Assembly: GCA_038025085.1 (NCBI GenBank)
Contig: CM076139.1
Coordinates: 21,283,307 to 21,347,306 of the forward strand
Direction: 5' to 3'
DNA length: 64,000 nucleotides
Source: Tetragonia tetragonoides
Lineage: Eukaryota; Streptophyta; Magnoliopsida; Caryophyllales; Aizoaceae
The position numbers and the translations under genes were made by a program. Each line of letters begins with the position of its first letter. Positions within the stretch are counted from its first letter, which is position 1. Under the pieces are notes generated by a model, which was given only the letters and a program-made list of their open reading frames with translations, ran no database searches and was not told where the DNA came from. Of the stretch, positions 33,531-45,072 are shown piece after piece.

Positions 33531-34063
33531 ACATTGAAGATTTATGATTATGAACCATACCTCAAGAACATTACCTTTTTCATGCTCAAGCTCATTCGAA
33601 GCAACATTAAGATGGCTAAGAAATCATCAAGCTGTCCAGAAGGAACAAGGTCTCCTGCAGTAGATGTTGTTCCCCCTGTTGAGCTCAATCGATGAGGATC
33701 TCTTCCTGCTTCTTGATTGTATTTTGGCGCTTTGCTTCTCTTCATTCATAAGACTAGAGAAATATGGTCTGTATCTGAGGACCTTGTTCCCCCTATCTCC
33801 AGTACCAGTCCACTTTTCAATGATAGTTAGCAACAATCACATTGTATCACAATTATGAAGAATTTTGCTAACCTTTTGACCACGAATATCAATTGAAGGA
33901 ATGTGAAGGTGACTTACCCCATATTATCAATGCACAATTATCACCTATCACAATTCCATTCTCACGGCCATGAGTGAGAAGATTTATTCAAATCTACATG
34001 TAGTGCAAGCAACCCTTATCTTGGATCATAGGTTGCCTCCTATCACCTAGCCTGCAAAACAAA

Positions 34064-35674
34064 TCAAGTCTTGCTCTTGGGTACCCAAACAATATTGGGT
34101 CCCTTCTTAGAAAAAGTAGAGCAATCTCTATCTTTTCTCATCCAAACAAGTTTCACATGTTGATTGTTCTTATCATAAGACTTTGATCTAGCAAGACATT
34201 CATAAAGATAGTGACCTCCATCACCACAATGCCAACAAAGTTTATTGTAATTCAAACCAACATACTTAGTCCTAGGGGTCCAGTCATCCTTTTCTTTTCT
34301 TCTATCTAGACAACTCTTGTTCCTATTATGGTGGTCATTAAGCCATTTTAAAGCATCAGAGGAACCGGTCCATTTGTTAAGATGACTCAGCTCCCTCTCA
34401 ACCTTGTTCAACTTTTCTTTAAAGTCTTTAACCTTTTCGAGTTCAGATTCCAATTGAATTCTAAGCCTTTCACATTCTGATCTTAACTCATCATTGCAGG
34501 TTTCATCAACCACATAAATAGGATCAAGATTCACAGGAGATTTCTTTAACAACTCAAGTTCAAGAGTAAGCAAAGAAGAATCACTTTGCAGTTTAGACAC
34601 TGTTTCTTCTAAACTAGACACTGTTCCCTGTAAACTAGACATTGTTCCCTTTAGATTCATGTTTTCAACTTTAAGGGCCTTAATCATTTTCTCATATTCA
34701 ACTTTCGTTTTAGTTAGGCCATTTACATCATCTTGCAGATCAGAATAAGCATCTAAAATGTTTTCCTTTTCAGTCCTTAGGATTTCATACTCATCCATTA
34801 CAGAAAGAAACATTTTAAGAAATTTATCCTTATTCCATGAAGCAACTTCATTTTGAATATTAAGAATACTTACCTCAGCTTCTTCAAAATTTGTCTCTGA
34901 ATCATTCATTGCCATCATTGAGATACCAACGAGCTCTGACTCTGGTTCATCATCTTCTTCACCGGAGAAATTAGCAATCCTATATACCAACTCCTTCTCC
35001 CTTGTCGTGAAAGTGGGTTGCACTTGAGAACAGGTCAATGGAGGTTGTTCCTTTCGTTTTAGAGGAGGTTGTTCCTTCCTTTTATTAAACCTAGATTTCA
35101 CCCACTTTTGTAACTTTCTCACAAGTTGGAAAAGCTCTTCCTCTCCAAGGTCTAAAGTATCATCATCGTTGTTATTTACCTTGAAGGAGAATACATTGTT
35201 TGAAGCACAAGGTTGTGAACTTATTTGTAATTTATGAGTCATCCAATTACCAATAAGTTCCTCTATGGACAACATCTCTAAGTTCTTAGCTTCTTGGATG
35301 GCAGTGTCCTGAGTTGTACCTTCATGAGCAATTTTAAGAGCGTTCCAGATTTCTTTGGCACAATCACAACCCATAATACGATTGTATTCTTCTGGACCAA
35401 GGGCACAATGGAATAGCTTGATTGCTGTTGCATTCTTCTCCATTTTGCTGGTGTCAGCTTTGGACCATTTGCTTGGTGGCTTGAGGACCATGTTCCCATA
35501 TTTATCTTTGTACTCAATCACAAAGTCCCCGTTGATGATGATATGCCACAACTCATAGTCTTCAGATTTGATGAAAATCTCCATTCTCCTCCTCCACCAT
35601 GCATAGAAATCTCCATTGAAATAGGGTGGATGATGGATGACTTGTCCCTCTTTCATATCACAAGGTACACTCAT
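34064..35674 (-). CDS. copia gag protein of the SIRE-like element, 536 residues
   Basis: It is uninterrupted from ATG 35674 to the stop at 34064-34066. The N-terminal part (PPYFNGDFYAWWRRRMEIFI, then IWNALKIAHEGTTQ) is the copia gag core (DUF4219/UBN2 type). Next come KNLEMLSIEELIGNWMTHKL, an acidic/charged middle and a coiled-coil-like stretch around residues 290-440 (ENMNLKGTMSSLQGTVSSLE with heptad spacing). A CCHC knuckle, CWHCGDGGHYLYEC, stands near residue 480. The usual segment between HEGTTQ and AIQEAKNL is missing, an in-frame internal deletion of about 50-60 residues by comparison with the family. gag packages element RNA in virus-like particles; with pol lost, this one could act only in trans or not at all. 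Confidence 0.85.
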   Translation of the reverse strand: MSVPCDMKEGQVIHHPPYFNGDFYAWWRRRMEIFIKSEDYELWHIIINGDFVIEYKDKYGNMVLKPPSKWSKADTSKMEKNATAIKLFHCALGPEEYNRIMGCDCAKEIWNALKIAHEGTTQDTAIQEAKNLEMLSIEELIGNWMTHKLQISSQPCASNNVFSFKVNNNDDDTLDLGEEELFQLVRKLQKWVKSRFNKRKEQPPLKRKEQPPLTCSQVQPTFTTREKELVYRIANFSGEEDDEPESELVGISMMAMNDSETNFEEAEVSILNIQNEVASWNKDKFLKMFLSVMDEYEILRTEKENILDAYSDLQDDVNGLTKTKVEYEKMIKALKVENMNLKGTMSSLQGTVSSLEETVSKLQSDSSLLTLELELLKKSPVNLDPIYVVDETCNDELRSECERLRIQLESELEKVKDFKEKLNKVERELSHLNKWTGSSDALKWLNDHHNRNKSCLDRRKEKDDWTPRTKYVGLNYNKLCWHCGDGGHYLYECLARSKSYDKNNQHVKLVWMRKDRDCSTFSKKGPNIVWVPKSKT

Positions 35675-35721
35675 TTTTGCGGAATAAACTCAAGGTGTTA
35701 ACCTCTTAATGAGAAACCAGG

Positions 35722-35734
35722 CTCTGATACCAAC
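35722..35734 (-). promoter_or_regulatory. Primer-binding site (initiator Met tRNA type)
   Basis: On the minus strand TTGGTATCAGAGCC starts right after the LTR end. This is the standard copia primer site complementary to initiator tRNA-Met. Confidence 0.85.
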
Positions 35735-36972
35735 TGAAGGGTGCAGTAAGGAACTCTAGAGGGGGGGTGAATAGAGTAACTCCAATTTCTCGCGATTACA
35801 CAGACTTTTGAGACTTAAGAACAATGCTGAGATCAACGTTGTGGACGTTGTTCCTATGCAGTAAACAGAACACAAAGCAAAGTATTAAAAGTAAATAACA
35901 CAAGGCTTTTTTCACGTGGAAAACCTCCTAGGCTAAATAGGAGTAAAAACCACGACCCAGTTACTTGGGATTTTGTCACACTACTTCTCTTATTACTAGA
36001 GCCACAACAGGATACAACACAGTACCCTAACACACCACACACCTTACTAATGTGTTGCCAATCCTTCCAAGTCACACACTTACCTGAAGGAAAAATTCTA
36101 CGCTCGTTACTAAGCTAGAGTAATTACAGATCTCTTGAGTATAATGACTGCCTTACAACATGCTTCTTTAATAAGAAAATAAGACTACAATGAAAACCTA
36201 TTATGCAATGAGTACGCAAAGGAAAGCTCAAACGGATCTGACAGGGAACAAGGTCCAAAGGTTGTTCTTAATGTAATGCTGGATTGTATTTGTATGGACG
36301 ACTTGGATGTTTTGAATATGATTTGAAAACTCTTTTGCACGTCAAAACTCTCTCAAGGCATGAAGTAAACTGAAGGTATTCTCCACCTTATATAGGGGAG
36401 GTGAAGGCTCAGTTTCCTTCTAGGTTAAAATCGTTTCCAAAAGATAATATCTCCAAAAAGATATCCTAGAGTTTGAGATAAAGCAAAACACTTTTACTTT
36501 ATAAAACCCTAATGAATATAGATGGAAATTCGTCCAACATATTTTACAGAAGATTTAGGCCAGCTAATATAGGTATATTATCAGAATATAAACTCTAAAA
36601 GATAATAGAGATATTCCATAAGATAATACTTTCCATAATAAATAAACCTTGGCCATAAAGTAAAACATAATATCTTTTCCAAAATAAAATCTTTTTCCAA
36701 TCTGTAAAATCGATTTTGCAATATCTAAATTTCCAAAACGATTTATATTTCATCAGAAGAATATTTGTGTGAAGATCTAGAAAGATAATACACAAATATT
36801 CACAGAAAAAATAAATACGATATTATGCAAAACTCGTGCAGATACACAGCTAGAAGGAACAGGGTCCAAAGCGTTTGTTTCCCTTTGGTTCCTTCAAGCT
36901 CTAGTGTTGGTCATAGAGAACAGGGTTCACAAGATTGTTCCCCTGTACTCTTTGAACCTTATGCACTTCAAC
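35735..36972 (-). repeat. LTR (right copy) of the SIRE-like element, cut at 36972
   Basis: Near-identical to the left LTR up to CACTTCAAC, then the sequence switches to AACAATGTTAGGTTCC (an inverted LTR-start-like piece) and LINE A. About 230 bp of LTR end are absent here. Confidence 0.88.
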
Positions 36973-37010
36973 AACAATGTTAGGTTCCTGGTTTTGATGA
37001 AAACAAACCT
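36973..37010 (+). other. Fold-back piece: inverted LTR terminus at the LINE A junction
   Basis: TGTTAGGTTCCTGGTTTTGA (36978 onward) is a diverged copy of the LTR start, TGTTGGGTTCTTGGTTTTGA, but in the orientation opposite to the adjoining LTR. It is preceded by AACAA, the complement of the proposed TTGTT target duplication. Confidence 0.65.
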
Positions 37011-37434
37011 AAAGAGCTTGCACTGAGTCACCTTTGCTTTGCTGATGACTTGATGTGCTTCTGCAAAGCTGCCCCTGAATCTGTGAGTATCTTAATGAAC
37101 TGCATAAACTATTTTTCACAAGCTACTGGTCTATTTGCAAGCAAGGAAAAATCAAATATGTATGTAACAGGTGTTAATGAGCAAAAAAAGAATGAGCTGC
37201 TATGTCTCTCAGGGTTTAAGGAGGGTTCACTGCCAATGAAATACCTGGGTGTCCCACTGTCCCCATCTAAATGGAGCAAAATAGACTGTGAACTCAAGGA
37301 TACAGATGTACGAGCCTATAGAACAGATCCTGTTCAAGTAAGGATACAGATGTGAAATCGCATATCCTCCTCTAAAATGCTCCGACTTCTCTCCTCTACA
37401 CCGTCCGTCCGCCATTGATGCACTGTGAGTACCC

Positions 37435-38706
37435 ATGGGGAAGAAAGATAAGGCAAAGCGAGGGGGAGACAAGCAAGATGACAATGGAGGGAACTCAGTA
37501 CCACCAGGCCCGACGAAAACAGCGATTCAGAGACAATATTCAAGCATGACCCGAGACAATCTAGATCGAGTTGTGCGAAACCTAACTGACGAATTGGAAG
37601 CACCGGAGGTTATGACACCTGAAACTGTTCAACAGATGGAAATTGCGAGAGAAAAGATCAATTCGTGGCTCTCAAAAATGAAGGAAAAGGCACGAACACT
37701 CTCTTCGTCTGAGGATGAAGATGACGGCCCAGAACCGACCAAACAGCAAGAGACAGCTACTGCAGGTAATACCTCAGCTTGGGATAAATTTGACATATCC
37801 AAATTAAAAAATTCTGGATTTAAATTGGATTTTGTTGAGCCAATTATGCATGAAGGGAAACCTGTAGGGGAAATTAATTACATGGATATAGAATCTGAAG
37901 TAAATTACTGGAACAAAGCTGTCGTATGCTATATTATGGGATCAAAACCTCCAATTAATGTGTTAAGTGGGTACTTAAGAAGAATCTGGGCTAAGCGAGG
38001 GATTAATAAAATAGCCATGATGAAAAATGGATTGGTGCTGGTTAGGTTTGATTCAATAGAACAAAGAGATGCTGTGATTCAAGAGGGAGTATACCATTTT
38101 GACAACAAACCTATGATAGTGAGGCAGTGGTCTGAAAATGTGGATTATGCGCAGGAAGAATTAAGCTCAGTACCTATTTGGGTCAAATTTCCTAGCCTTA
38201 ATGTGAAATATTGGAATGCTAAGGGCCTGAGCAAGATTGCCAGCCTTGTAGGAAGGCCAATGATGGCAGACAAAAACACAGAGCTCAAAGTAGGGATCCA
38301 ATTTGCTAGAGTTTTGATTGAGGTGGCAGTGGGATCTGAATACCCTAGTAAGGTGCATTACAAGAATGAAAAAGGTAATATTGTGGAACAAGAAGTGGAA
38401 TACGACTGGAAGCCTATTCTCTGCAAACACTGCAAGCAATATGGGCATACTGAGGAAGAATGCAGAAAGAAAGTAACTGCAGCCCCTGTGCCACAAACAT
38501 TACCTGCACAGAAGCCACAAATTCTGCCTCCTAGAACTCAACAATGGCAGATTGCAGGAAGAGGGAGAGGAAGAGCATGGAATGCAGGGAGAGGGACAAG
38601 AGCAGGAAGAGGCCAGTATAGAAAAGTTCAACAACCTACAACTGGCTCTGAGATACAGAACAGTTTTGAAATCCTGCAAAATGAAGAAGAAACACTGGAG
38701 GCTTAG
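37435..38706 (+). CDS. LINE ORF1, gag-like nucleic-acid-binding protein (DUF4283 type), 423 residues
   Basis: ATG 37435 to TAG 38706, intact. The N-terminal 110 residues are charged and polar. A DUF4283-like region follows (VVCYIMGSKPPINVLSGYLR, GLVLVRFDSIEQRDAVIQEG, IWVKFPSLNVKYWNAKGLSK). The zinc knuckle CKHCKQYGHTEEEC stands near residue 330, and the tail is Gly/Arg/Gln-rich (AGRGRGRAWNAGRG), suited to RNA binding. This layout is standard for ORF1 of plant L1 elements, whose product coats LINE RNA. ORF2 begins 88 bases downstream in the same direction. Confidence 0.88.
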   Translation: MGKKDKAKRGGDKQDDNGGNSVPPGPTKTAIQRQYSSMTRDNLDRVVRNLTDELEAPEVMTPETVQQMEIAREKINSWLSKMKEKARTLSSSEDEDDGPEPTKQQETATAGNTSAWDKFDISKLKNSGFKLDFVEPIMHEGKPVGEINYMDIESEVNYWNKAVVCYIMGSKPPINVLSGYLRRIWAKRGINKIAMMKNGLVLVRFDSIEQRDAVIQEGVYHFDNKPMIVRQWSENVDYAQEELSSVPIWVKFPSLNVKYWNAKGLSKIASLVGRPMMADKNTELKVGIQFARVLIEVAVGSEYPSKVHYKNEKGNIVEQEVEYDWKPILCKHCKQYGHTEEECRKKVTAAPVPQTLPAQKPQILPPRTQQWQIAGRGRGRAWNAGRGTRAGRGQYRKVQQPTTGSEIQNSFEILQNEEETLEA

Positions 38707-38794
38707 ACAGAAACACTGGAGCCAGAACAACAGAAAGTTCAGAATGCAGTTGAGGTGCCATTACATGGTAAGTCTCCTACCTTGACTGTGGGTC

Positions 38795-41700
38795 ATGGAT
38801 AGGATACTAGTATGGAATGTTAGAGGTCTAAATGGCCCAAATAAACAAAGGGATGTAGCCCTTTTTTGTAAAGAAAATAAATGTGGAATGGTGGCTTTTT
38901 TAGAAACTAAAATCAGATTAGCTAACCTTGGAAAATACAAAAATAGTTTCATGCCAGGATGGGATTCATATAGCAATCACAATGAGCACAGTTTAGGTAG
39001 AATCTGGTTAAGATGGATACCAAATTGTTTTCATGTGGATATTTTATTCTCTTCGGTGCAAATGATTATATGCAAAGTGGTGAATATTGTGGAAAAAAAA
39101 GAATTTGTGGCTAGTTTTGTCTATGGCCTAAATGAAAAAGAAGAAAGAAAAATCCTATGGAAAGACCTGTCAGATTTTGCTAGCAACTGTAATAAACCAT
39201 GGTTTGTTGGAGGAGACTTCAACAATGTTATGCTAGCTGAAAACAGAGAAGGAGGGAATCCTGTTACATTCTCTGAAACCCAGGAGTTCAAAGAGTGTAT
39301 TGAGCAATGCTTCCTCACTGAAATGAGATGGTCAGGGTGCAAGTTTACATGGAACAACAGACATGAAAAGGGGGGGAGAGTTTACTCAAAAATAGATTGG
39401 GCCTTTGCAAACAGCCTCTGGTTCCAGGAATTGGATCAATTTGATCTTAAATTCCACCCAGATGGAGTTTCAGACCATTCACCAATCTGTTTGGCCCTTC
39501 AGTCACAACCTGCAAAAACAAAAACACCCTTCAAATACTTCAACATGTGGAGCCTCCACTCTGAATTCCATGCTATGGTGCAGCAAGCTTGGAATTTCAG
39601 AACACAAGGCACAAAAATGTTCAGAGTGTACAGAAAACTGAAAAAAGTGAGACAAGTGCTGAAGAACTTAAACAGAAATGATTTTAGGGACATTATAGCA
39701 AAAGCAGACATTGCAAGAGCAAACATGACTCAAGCTCAGATTGATGCTAACAATGATCCCTTAAATGAGGAAACACAGCAGAAGGAACTACAGGCTAGGA
39801 AAAAATACAATGAGCTGAATATGGCTACAGAAAACTTCTTACAGCAGAAAAGCAAGGCTAATTGGGTGCAGCTGGGGGATGGAAACACACATTTCTTCCA
39901 TGCTGTTATGAAGCAAAGAAGACACAAGAATAGAGTGCTCTCAATCAGAACACAGCAGGGGGCTCTACTGGAAGATAAACAGTTGGTTATGGAGGAATTT
40001 GTGAGATTTTACAAAGAAATGTTGGGAGTCTCAGGGGATAGGGCAGCTACAGCAGAAGCCAGTTTCTTCTCAGCAGGTCACAAACTGGATATACATCAAC
40101 AAATGAACCTCATTGCTCCAGTCAGTGCCACTGAGGTGAAAACAGCAATGTTTGAGATAGACAGCAACAAAAGCCCGGGCCCAGATGGATTTGGCTCAGG
40201 CTTCTTTAAGGCAACATGGCATATTGTAGGGCATGAAGTGACTGAAGCTATCATTGACTTCTTTGAGTCATCCAGAATGCTTAAAGAAGTGAATGCTACA
40301 AACCTATGCCTTATACAGAAGATACAAAACCCAGAAAAGGCATCTGATTTCAGACCCATAGCATGCTGCAACACAATCTACAAGTGCATATCCAAGATCA
40401 TGTGTGGAAGACTGGCAAAAGTTCTCCCAATGCTTGTTTCAGAGAACCAAGGAGCCTTTGTGGCCCAAAGATCAATTGTGAATAACATCATGATATGTTA
40501 GGACCTCATTAAGCACTACAACAGAAAACAATCCTCACCTAGATGCTTGATGAAGATAGACCTGAGAAAGGCATATGACACACAATACACTGGGGATTTG
40601 TGAAGGAAATGCTACAAGGGTATGGATTCCCTGCAAAATTCAGTGGATGGCTAATTGAATGCATCCAAACAGCAAGCTTCTGCATCAATCTGAATGGGGA
40701 AACACATGGATACTTTACTGCAAAACGTGGCATTAGACAGGGTGATCCAATCTCTCCACTAATCTTTGTATTAGTTATGGAATACCTGTCTAGAACACTG
40801 AAAATAGCCTGCATGGATAAAAGCTTCAGTTGGCATCCCATGTGCAAAGAGCTTGGCCTGAGTCATTTATGCTTTGCTGACGACCTAATGTGCTTCTGCA
40901 AAGCTGCCCCAGAGCCTGTGAACATCATGATGAACAGCATAAACCACTTCTCACATCTCACTGGTCTATATGCAAACAAGGAAAAATCAAACATTTATGT
41001 TGCAGGGGTAAATGATCAAATGAAAAATGATTTGTTACATATCTCAGGATTTAGAGAGGGAACCCTACCCATGAAATACCTGGGTGTCCCTCTATCCCCG
41101 TCAAAATGGAGCAAAATTGATTGTGAGTGCTTGGTGGATAAGATGACTAGGAAATTGCAGATTTGGGCCTCCAGGAACCTCTCTTATGCAGGAAGAGTAC
41201 AATTAATTAATTCTGTATTATTTTCCATACATGTATACTGGTCTAGCATATTCATTATGCCTACTGGGGTACTGAAAAGTGTGGAGCAAAAATGCAGATT
41301 TTTCTTATGGGGGACAACTGAACAAAAACACAAGACAAGCTTGGTGGCATGGGACATGGTGTGCAGACCAAGGAAAAATGGTGGACTAAATGTTAAAAAC
41401 TGCAAATGGTTCAACATAGCTCTAAATGGTAAGCATATCTGGAACCTAGCCACAAAGAAAGATACACTGTGGGTAAGATGGATCAATGGAGTTTATCTGA
41501 AAGGTGCCAACCTTTGGAACTATGCTCCAGTCTGGGGATCTAGCTGGTACTGGAACAAGCTGAACAAGACCAAAAGCCACTTCCAGGCACAATACACCAC
41601 AAGGGGGACATGGAAGTTTGAAACTGATGGCCTATATACTGCTGCAAGTGGATACAGAATGATGCAAGGAAATATGCCAAAATACAGACATGCAGATTTA

Positions 41701-42192
41701 ATCTGGGGGAAACTATCCATGCCTAGGCAAAGCTTCTGCCTCTGGCTAGCACAAAAGGAAAGATTGTTGACCAAAGATAGACTGAAGAGAATGGGATTCT
41801 TGAATGGGGATGTAATATGCTACATGTGCAAGCTGAAGCCAGAAGACCATAACCATCTGTTCTTTAATTGCAAAGTGGCAACAACAGTCCTGGAACAGGT
41901 AAAGAATTGGCTGGGGATTTCAGCAAAATCAAAAACAATACAGGGAATGCTCAACTGGATAAGCAGGCAAAAGTGCTCGACAGTCAGGAAGGGAGTGTAT
42001 GCATCTGGGCTAGCAGCAGCTGTGTACTGGGTCTGGAAATGCAGGAACACTCATTTTGCTGGGGGAGGCAGCATTCCAGCAGCACAAATCATGCAACAGA
42101 TACAGCAAATTGTTAGAACCAAAGCCCAACAATACAGCAACAGCAAGAGAAAGATATCCAGCAGGGACAAGAGATGGGTAGATGAGATATAG
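38795..42192 (+). pseudogene. LINE ORF2: endonuclease, reverse transcriptase, zinc-binding domain; broken once or twice
   Basis: Begins MDRILVWNVRGLNGPNKQ at ATG 38795. The AP-type endonuclease shows FLETKI, GGDFNNVM and VSDHSPICLA. RT shows SNKSPGPDGF, FRPIACCNTIYK, FVAQRSIVNNIM, KRGIRQGDPISPLIFVL and the catalytic FADD (LCFADDLMCF). The zinc-binding RT segment includes CYMCKLKPEDHNHLFFNC. A TAG at 40499-40501 replaces a Gln codon expected before DLIKHYNRK. A small frameshift at about 40575 follows KAYDT. Otherwise the frame is open to the stop at 42190-42192, so inactivation is recent or slight. Confidence 0.88.
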
Positions 42193-43080
42193 AGATCCCA
42201 GAAGCACTGCAATAAGTGAGATAAGGTGCAAATTAATCAGCAATAGGGCAGCACAGAAAGGTAGAAGCAGGACTCATCAGATCCTCAGCAGAGCAGCAAG
42301 AATTCTGTAAGGCAACAGAATAAATGCAGAAAAAAGGGAGAATAGGGGAATGGGCAGAAGCAGATCTCAGCAGGAAAATCAATAAAACCCTACAAGGCAT
42401 CAGAATATGCTGCAGGAATTAGCTAGCAGACTGCAGAAGGGGAGCAGAAGCAGCACCCAGCAGAAAACCAGGGGCAGGAAGCTGGAGAAAAGCAGAGCAA
42501 AAAGAAACAGAAAAACAAAAGAAAGGAAACTAGAAGAACATATCCTGTGCAGGAAAAAGGAAAAAGATTCCTGAAGGAATAGGCAGAAGCAGATATCATC
42601 AGGAGCTCAGCAGTGAATCAAGCAACTCAGAAAGGTAGCAGAAAAGTGCAGGAAAATACAGCAGATTTCAGCAGAGAAGCAGAAGCAGGAGAGCAGGACC
42701 CGGGGCTGTGAATAGGACAGCAGGATGTCTTGCAGCAGGAATAGGCAGCAGTGCAGGAATTCAGGCAGCAGGTTCCAGCAGGTAATCAGCAGCAGGTTGA
42801 TGAAGCAAGGCAGAATGAGGAATGAAACAGTTCCAAGCAGAGTTGAAAAGCTAAAAGAAGTTGTAATATTTTTAGCTATTTATGTTTTTGTATTTTGCTG
42901 TAAGTCAGAAATAATTTTTGCAAATTGTAATGTTTACAGAGATGGTGAGGAATAATTTTTGCAAATTGTAATGTCTACAGAGATGGTGAACCACTGCCTG
43001 TAGTGAGTTGCACCAGATTGAAGGGTTGTATGGTAGTAGAGGGATGTAGCAAAAAGGAACCCTACCTAGTAGGTGGCCTT

Positions 43081-45072
43081 GGATCTGCATTGCCTAAGGA
43101 CTGTAATCTTGTTACATTACAGTGAGCAATAATACAATTTCTGACTTGCACCAAAAAATAGACTGTGAATGCTTGGTGGATAAAATGACAAAAAAGCTAC
43201 AAACTTGGGCCTCCAGAAACCTCTCATATGCAGGAAGGGCACAATTAATTAATTCTGTATTATTATCTATACATGTATACTGGTCGAGCATTTTTATAAT
43301 GCCTGATGGGGTACTGAAAAGTATAGAGCAAAAATGCAGACTTTTCTTATGGGGAGCTACTGACCAGAAGCACAAAACAAGCCTGGTTGCATGGGATGTA
43401 GTGTGCAGACCAAGGAGAAATGGTGGCATAAATATTAAAAATTGCAAATGGTTTAATATAGCCCTAAATGGGAAGCATATATGGGATTTAGCCACCAAAA
43501 AAGATACACTGTGGGTAAAATGGATTAATGGAGTGTATTTGAAAGGAAACAATTTCTGGAACTATGCTCTTGTATGGGGAGCTAGCTGGTACTGGACAAA
43601 GCTTAATAAGATCAAAAGCCATTTCCAGAACCATTATACAACCAGAGGAGTGTGGAAGGATGCACATGATGGGGTGTACTCTGCTGCTAGTGGATACAGG
43701 GCACTGATAGGGAACATGCCAAAATGCAGACATGCTGATCTGATCTGGGGGAAGCTATCTGTGCCTAGGCAAAGTTTCTGCTTATGGCTGGCCCAAATGG
43801 GAAGATTGCTAACTAAGGATAGGCTACAGAAAATGGGATTCCTAGATGGTGATACCATATGCTACTTGTGCAAAATGAAAACAGAAGACCATAGCCACTT
43901 GTTCTTCAGCTGTAATGTATCAACAGAGATACTGAACCAGCTAAGGGGTTGGCTGCAAGTATCTGCAAGAGCAAACACTATCCAGGGCATGCTCAACTGG
44001 ATTAGTAGACAGAAATGCTCGAGATTCAGGAAAGAAGTGTATGCAGCAGGACTTGCAGCAATAGTGTACTGGATATGGAGATGCAGGAACCTGCAGTGTT
44101 TTGAGGGGAGCAGAATGCCACTGTCACAAGTTATACAACAGATTCAGCTGGCAATCAGATTCAGAATTCAGCAGTGCAGTAGCAAGAGGAAGTTAAACAG
44201 CAAGGATAAGAGATGGATAAGGAATCTGTAAAATTCATCTAAATGTGTTGTGTAGGTGCTGAAAATCATGCAGAAAGATCAGCAGGAAAATCAGAATCAG
44301 AGTTCAGCAGCTCAACAGAAGGAGAAGAGATGCAGAATCAGCAGTTCAGCAAGACTAGAGAATCTGTAATAGATTAGTTTACTATGTTTTTGTATTTTGC
44401 TGTAAGTCAGGAATGTTTGTTTTTTGTATGTTTCAGATATGGGGTACCACTGGTTGTAGTGAGGTACTCCAGTACTGTTTTAGGCTTGTATGGTTGTAAA
44501 GGGATGTAGAAAAAAGGAACCCTACCTAGTAGGTGACCTTGGATTTGCATTGCCTATGGGCTGTAATCATGTTACATCACAGCTAGTTATAATACAATTT
44601 CTGACTTGCATCAAAAAAAAAACATTGTTGTTGATAATGAACAGTAACACAAAACAACTCTTGCAAATTTACAATGATGCTAATTTTTTGACCCCATGCT
44701 TTGTGCTGCTCCATTTTGGATCCGTGAAAAGTGGTGCAATTTTTTTTCTTTCATTAATTAATTTGTTCAGATTTGTCGAATTACTACTAAACTTGGTGAT
44801 TCCAACATTTTGGGATAAAATTTGATATGGGGTTTGTTGAACTGAGTTAAGTTTTTTTGGGGCTTGGGCTATATTTGGTTAGGAGATAGAGGTTGAAGAT
44901 GACGGAAAAAGAGAATTTGGGGTTGAGGTCCGTTAACGTAGTGAAGACTCCGTCTCCATTTAAAACATTTTGGGCGGGTGGGTGTAAACTTCGGAGTATT
45001 TGGGGTTGAAATCAAACTTGGGATTATTAGCGGCTGACGGGCCAAACTTTGAATTATTGGCCGCCAATTTTC
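43081..45072. other. Right part of the nest: LINE tails and MULE right arm
   Basis: Bases 44232-44622 are the LINE A 3' untranslated region and A-tract, 44623-44931 the MULE right arm (AT-rich, no gene seen), and 44932-45072 its terminal inverted repeat. Nothing else is recognised. Confidence 0.6.

Larger units (their letters stand above)
37293..43154 (+). mobile_element. LINE B (L1-type), near full length, inserted in LINE A
   Basis: A 15-bp target duplication, AAAATAGACTGTGAA, flanks it at 37278-37292 and 43155-43169. It has a 142-bp 5' leader, ORF1, an 88-bp gap, ORF2, and a roughly 960-bp 3' untranslated region rich in GCAGCAG/GCAGAAG words that ends CTGACTTGCACCAAAA. The target begins with AAAA on the plus strand, consistent with a TTTT-type nick by the L1 endonuclease. 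The 3' region contains a 41-bp tandem duplication near 42910-42990 (TTTTTGCAAATTGTAATGT). Confidence 0.9.
37011..44622 (+). mobile_element. LINE A (L1-type), 5'-truncated and split by LINE B
   Basis: First piece 37011-37292 encodes the RT segment SHLCFADDLMCFCKAAPES to KYLGVPLSPSKWSKIDCE. The second piece, from 43155, resumes exactly there (IDCECLVDKMTKKLQTWASR) and runs to the stop near 44231. The second piece includes the RT zinc-binding region (SFCLWLAQMGRLLTKDRL, CYLCKMKTEDHSHLFFSC). A 390-bp 3' untranslated part ends in ten A at 44613-44622. Its tail (CTGACTTGCATCAAAA) matches that of LINE B, so both belong to one family. Confidence 0.88.
29698..44626 (-). mobile_element. SIRE/Maximus-like copia derivative, minus strand, nested in the MULE
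   Basis: Left LTR 29698-31201 (1504 bp) and right LTR 35735-36972 (interrupted). On the minus strand the LTR begins TGTTGGGTTCTTGG and the primer-binding site TGGTATCAGAGCC (35722-35734) abuts the right LTR. A purine tract (AAAAAGGGGGAATT, 31202-31215) abuts the left LTR. gag is open, but protease, integrase and RT are missing; only an RNase H scrap remains. A TTGTT target duplication can be proposed: 29693-29697 before the left LTR and about 44625-44629 after the LINE insertion. The LINE nest entered near the end of the right LTR. Confidence 0.8.
29040..45072. mobile_element. MULE with long terminal inverted repeats, host of a four-level nest
   Basis: The left end 29042-29172 and the right end 44932-45072 are inverted copies about 130-140 bp long with many small differences; both begin GAAAATTGGC read inward. 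CATTATGA flanks the outside (29031-29038 and 45073-45080), 8 matching bases of the 9 expected for a Mutator-like element. Removing the copia and LINE insertions leaves about 1.1 kb: 29040-29697 plus about 44627-45072. No transposase is seen in that remainder, so it was probably non-autonomous. The left arm keeps a leader-like CT-rich tract and a short open frame of unknown meaning. Confidence 0.8.
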
